A stretch of 9,196 bases of DNA from Pseudomonas nitroreducens (GTDB taxonomy: Bacteria > Pseudomonadota > Gammaproteobacteria > Pseudomonadales > Pseudomonadaceae). The stretch's first letter is position 1. Each line of letters starts with the position of its first letter. The DNA lies in contig NZ_JACHLI010000065.1 in NCBI RefSeq assembly GCF_014204515.1, positions 1-9,196 of the forward strand, given 5' to 3'. The notes below the pieces were generated by a model. It had not been told where the DNA came from. It made no database searches and worked only from the letters and a program-made list of their open reading frames with translations. Below, piece by piece: positions 7,050-9,196 of the stretch. The position numbers and the translations under genes were made by a program.

Positions 7050-8446
7050 ATACGCTCAGGAGCAATCTGTGTGCTGCCGCGCTGATGCTGGCATTACAAG
7101 GATGCGCAGTCGGCCCCCAGTATCAGCAGCCTACACAAGCATCTATCGCACTGAACGTCCCATCGCCGAAGCAACGCTTCGATCGTGCTTGCTTCGAGCG
7201 ACTCTGGTGGCAACAGTTCGAAGACCCGGCACTGGATCGGCTCGTTGCTCAGTCACTGACGGGCAACCGGGATCTGCGCATGGCCTTTTCTCGCTGGCAA
7301 GCCGCCCGCGCCTTGCGCGACGACATCGACCTTGTTCGCTTCCCCACGGTCACCAGCCGAGCCAGCGCAGATATTGGCAAAGGGCAGCAACCAGGCCTAT
7401 CCAAGGAACGCATCGACAGTAAGCGTTACGATCTGGGATTGGACGCAAGCTGGGAGCTGGACCTGTTCGGGCGCATTCATCATCAGTTGGAGGCCAGCGA
7501 TGCCCGCAGTGAGGCCGCCGAGGCCGATCTCCAGCAGCTTCAGGTCAGCGTGATCGCCGAATTGGTGGATGCCTATGGAGCATTGCGAGGCGCCCAATTG
7601 CGCGAACGCATTGCCCATTCCAACCTGGAGAACCAACGCAATTCGTTGCGTCTGACGGAACAACGCCGTAGCGCCGGCGTGGGCGAAGAACTGGACGTAC
7701 TTCGTGCCGAAGCTCGACTGGCTAACACGCAAGCCAGTATTCCATCGTTCCAGGCGCAGGCTGAGCGCGCCAAACATCGCATAGCCGTCCTGCTCGGGCG
7801 CTCCCCTGGAGATCTGACAGATGCGCTGTCGCCTCGCGACTTGCCCGCGATTTCTACGGCGCTGCCCATCGGAGAGCCCAGCGAGTTACTGCGGCGAAGG
7901 CCGGACATTCGCGCCGCCGAGCGGCTGCTCGCGGCGAGCACCGCCGAGATAGGCGTGGCCACCGCCGATCTGTTCCCCAAGGTCAGCCTGACTGGCTTTC
8001 TGGGATTCACCGCGGGGCGCGGCTCACAAATCGGATCTGCCGCAGCACGAGCCTGGAGTGTTGCCCCAAACATCACCTGGAGCGCCTTCGACCTGGGCAG
8101 CGTGCGTGCGCGCTTGCGGATGGCTGAAGCCCGCTCCGATGAAGCCCTGGCGCAGTATGAGCGGCAGGTGCTGCTCGCTCTGGAAGAAACAGCCAATGCC
8201 TTCAGCGATTACGGCAATCACCAGGATCGCCTGAGTGCCTTGATGCGCCGCAGCAATGCCAGTCGTGCAGCAGCGCAACAAGCGGCCATTCAGTACCGGG
8301 AAGGTGTCGTTGATTTTCTCGTACTACTGGATGCTGAGCGCGAGCAGCTTGCCGCTGAAGATGCTCAAGCTGAAGCCGAAGTGAGGCTGTACCGCGGCGT
8401 TGTTGCGATCTATCGCGCCCTAGGTGGCGGTTGGCAACCGAGTTGA
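7046..8446 (+). CDS. oprN: Outer-membrane efflux channel lipoprotein, OprN-like
   Basis: The 466-aa product is an outer membrane factor of the NodT/OprN type (OprN is 472 aa), completing the pump to the cell surface. The lipobox LQGC gives acylated C20, followed by AVGPQYQQP as in relatives. It has two outer-membrane efflux protein repeats: the first at about residues 55-250 with long coiled-coil helices (YDLGLDASWELDLFGR near 130), the second at about 275-460 with the hallmark ELLRRRPDIRAAE (280-292), then IGVATADLFPKVSLTGFLGF. The C-terminus has YREGVVDFLVLLDAEREQL, the usual ending. The start overlaps the pump stop by 4 bp (ATGA) and has GGAGGGG upstream. The channel is co-translated with the pump. 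The symbol reflects family likeness. Confidence 0.92.
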   Translation: MNTLRSNLCAAALMLALQGCAVGPQYQQPTQASIALNVPSPKQRFDRACFERLWWQQFEDPALDRLVAQSLTGNRDLRMAFSRWQAARALRDDIDLVRFPTVTSRASADIGKGQQPGLSKERIDSKRYDLGLDASWELDLFGRIHHQLEASDARSEAAEADLQQLQVSVIAELVDAYGALRGAQLRERIAHSNLENQRNSLRLTEQRRSAGVGEELDVLRAEARLANTQASIPSFQAQAERAKHRIAVLLGRSPGDLTDALSPRDLPAISTALPIGEPSELLRRRPDIRAAERLLAASTAEIGVATADLFPKVSLTGFLGFTAGRGSQIGSAAARAWSVAPNITWSAFDLGSVRARLRMAEARSDEALAQYERQVLLALEETANAFSDYGNHQDRLSALMRRSNASRAAAQQAAIQYREGVVDFLVLLDAEREQLAAEDAQAEAEVRLYRGVVAIYRALGGGWQPS

Positions 8447-8470
8447 TGCCGATTCTTCTTGTTACCCATT

Positions 8471-8477
8471 CAGGAGA
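8471..8477 (+). promoter_or_regulatory. Shine-Dalgarno deciding the TTG start of the RidA-like gene
   Basis: CAGGAGA sits 7 nt before TTG 8485, which opens a textbook signal peptide beginning with MKK. The upstream in-frame ATG 8446 overlaps the channel gene stop (TGATG) but has no such site close before it, and would add 13 residues ahead of the signal peptide. Confidence 0.65.
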
Positions 8478-8484
8478 TAGCCAA

Positions 8485-8961
8485 TTGAAGAAACTAGCGA
8501 TTGTTTGCCTGCTGGCAGGTGCTGCCGTCCATTTGCCGGCGTCAGCGGTAGACACCCCCGATCCCCATCATGGAGGAACCATAGTGTTAAAGAGAACAAA
8601 CTATCCAACGCTACCTGAACCAGCTGGCCCTTACTCGCTATCGGTTCGCCACAACAACACACTGTATCTGTCCGGCATGACCGCATTTGGCACACCTGCT
8701 CAGGGCAAAAGCATGGTGCAACAAACCGAGGCAATCTTCGAGCAGATGAAGCGTGTCACTCAAGCCGAGGGGATTGGTATGCGTGATCTCATCAAGGTGA
8801 CTGTATTCGTTACGTCCATGGACGAGATTGGAGGACTACGTGATGTTCTGACAAAGCACTACGATGGCGCCTACCCTGCCAGCTCACTGTTAAAAGTGGC
8901 CGGGCTGTTCTCTCCAGAGGTCAACATCGAAATCGAAGCGGTGTTCGCAACAGCAGGGTAA
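8485..8961 (+). CDS. Secreted RidA/YjgF-like (Rid family) protein
   Basis: The 158-aa product (TTG start) has a Sec signal peptide with cleavage motif ASA at 19-21, then a single Rid domain at about 33-155. Family marks include AGPYS at 47-51 (GPY), LYLSGM at 60-65, DLIKVTVFVTSMDEIGGL around 101-118 and NIEIEAV near the end, with E149 at the place of E. coli RidA E120. RidA enzymes hydrolyse reactive enamines and imines in the cytosol. Here the catalytic arginine (R105 in E. coli, motif ARSCVEVA) is replaced by S133 in PASSLLKVAG. It therefore groups with arginine-lacking Rid proteins, which are not expected to be classical deaminases. It follows the channel gene by 38 bp and is probably the last gene of the operon. 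Alternative start ATG 8446 gives 171 aa. Its role in the periplasm is unknown. Confidence 0.87.
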   Translation: MKKLAIVCLLAGAAVHLPASAVDTPDPHHGGTIVLKRTNYPTLPEPAGPYSLSVRHNNTLYLSGMTAFGTPAQGKSMVQQTEAIFEQMKRVTQAEGIGMRDLIKVTVFVTSMDEIGGLRDVLTKHYDGAYPASSLLKVAGLFSPEVNIEIEAVFATAG

Positions 8962-8971
8962 AGATCGACGT

Positions 8972-9001
8972 AGAGGGCGCCCTGTATCCAGGGCACCCTC
9001 T
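8972..9001 (+). terminator. Terminator-like hairpin after the operon
   Basis: AGAGGG-C-GCCCTG (8972-8984) pairs with CAGGGC-A-CCCTCT (8989-9001), with one internal mismatch and a 4-nt loop. It starts 10 nt after the RidA-like stop. The U-tract is poor (GGTCATTCC follows), so it may be a weak intrinsic terminator or an mRNA 3'-end stabiliser. Confidence 0.65.
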
Positions 9002-9033
9002 GGTCATTCCGCTATCGACTTCCGATCGTCCCC

Positions 9034-9102
9034 GTGGTCTGCTCCCTGCATCTGAGTACAGGGACTCACGCTAATTTTGCTGCCTGTTTGCGTCGCCGAA
9101 AT
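9034..9102 (-). repeat. Right arm of 69-bp inverted repeat
   Basis: This is the reverse complement of 25-93 with two mismatches. The arm lies 32 nt after the terminator-like hairpin. Its outer edge coincides with a GTAAGCG tip that looks like the start of another element. Together the arms enclose about 8.9 kb carrying the entire operon. Confidence 0.9.
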
Positions 9103-9196
9103 GTAAGCGTCCGGGGATCCCGTCTGGTTCGGTCTCGCCCAATTAAGAGATCGTGTCCATCTAATTATCGTGGACACGATCTCAAGGCTCTCATGC
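9103..9196. mobile_element. Possible end of an IS66-family element
   Basis: Position 9103 begins GTAAGCGTCCGGGGATCC, exactly where the two inverted-repeat arms stop matching. IS66-family terminal repeats start with GTAA and are about 20-30 bp long, so this could be an insertion junction. No transposase reading frame is visible before the window ends, and the other end is not present. The call rests on a short tip motif and its position only. Confidence 0.3.
9147..9183. repeat. 13-bp perfect palindrome with 11-nt spacer
   Basis: GAGATCGTGTCCA (9147-9159) pairs with TGGACACGATCTC (9171-9183) across an AT-rich spacer. There is no T-run after it. The arms end in CA and start with TG, the pattern of two insertion-sequence ends facing each other (as in IS3-type elements), but a hairpin terminator or operator is equally possible. 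Confidence 0.55.

Noticed and set aside
8446..8484. ATG 8446 as the start of the RidA-like gene
   Set aside because: It overlaps the channel stop (TGATG), which allows coupling, but it would put 13 residues before the MKK-type signal peptide. TTG 8485 has CAGGAGA at correct spacing. It is kept only as an alternative.

Overview
The window looks like a Pseudomonas chromosome, plasmid or island. Evidence: fairly high GC, compact genes all on the + strand, and a tripartite RND efflux operon whose three proteins closely resemble MexE, MexF and OprN. No rRNA, tRNA, CRISPR array, complete transposase, replication gene or transcriptional regulator is visible.

Layout: positions 25-93 and 9034-9102 are two arms of a near-perfect 69-bp inverted repeat (67 of 69 positions match) that bracket almost the whole window. 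Just inside the left arm lies an AfsA-type hotdog protein that has lost its N-terminus at the repeat (120-536). Then follow a strong 12-bp hairpin (573-604), a HAD-IB phosphatase (620-1306), a DUF2165-type four-helix membrane protein (1318-1884), a secreted protein of unknown function (1881-2552), a periplasmic adaptor (2609-3850), an RND pump (3867-7049), an outer-membrane channel (7046-8446), and a secreted RidA-like protein (8485-8961). The last gene is followed by a GC-rich terminator-like hairpin (8972-9001). Beyond the right arm, 9103 begins with GTAAGCG, the kind of tip seen on IS66-family elements, and 9147-9183 is a 13-bp palindrome. No stretch over 300 bases lacks a gene.

How it may work together: the adaptor, pump and channel should form one export complex spanning both membranes. 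The gene spacing (two 4-bp ATGA overlaps, short gaps, good ribosome sites) suggests that HAD phosphatase through RidA are one transcription unit. AfsA-type enzymes condense a beta-ketoacyl thioester with dihydroxyacetone phosphate, and a phosphatase step is needed to finish butenolide/butyrolactone signals. An AfsA remnant beside a HAD phosphatase and an export pump therefore suggests, as inference only, that the cassette descends from a small-molecule (butyrolactone-like) synthesis-and-export locus. Two extra envelope proteins and a secreted RidA-like protein that lacks the usual catalytic arginine set this operon apart from the plain mexEF-oprN arrangement.
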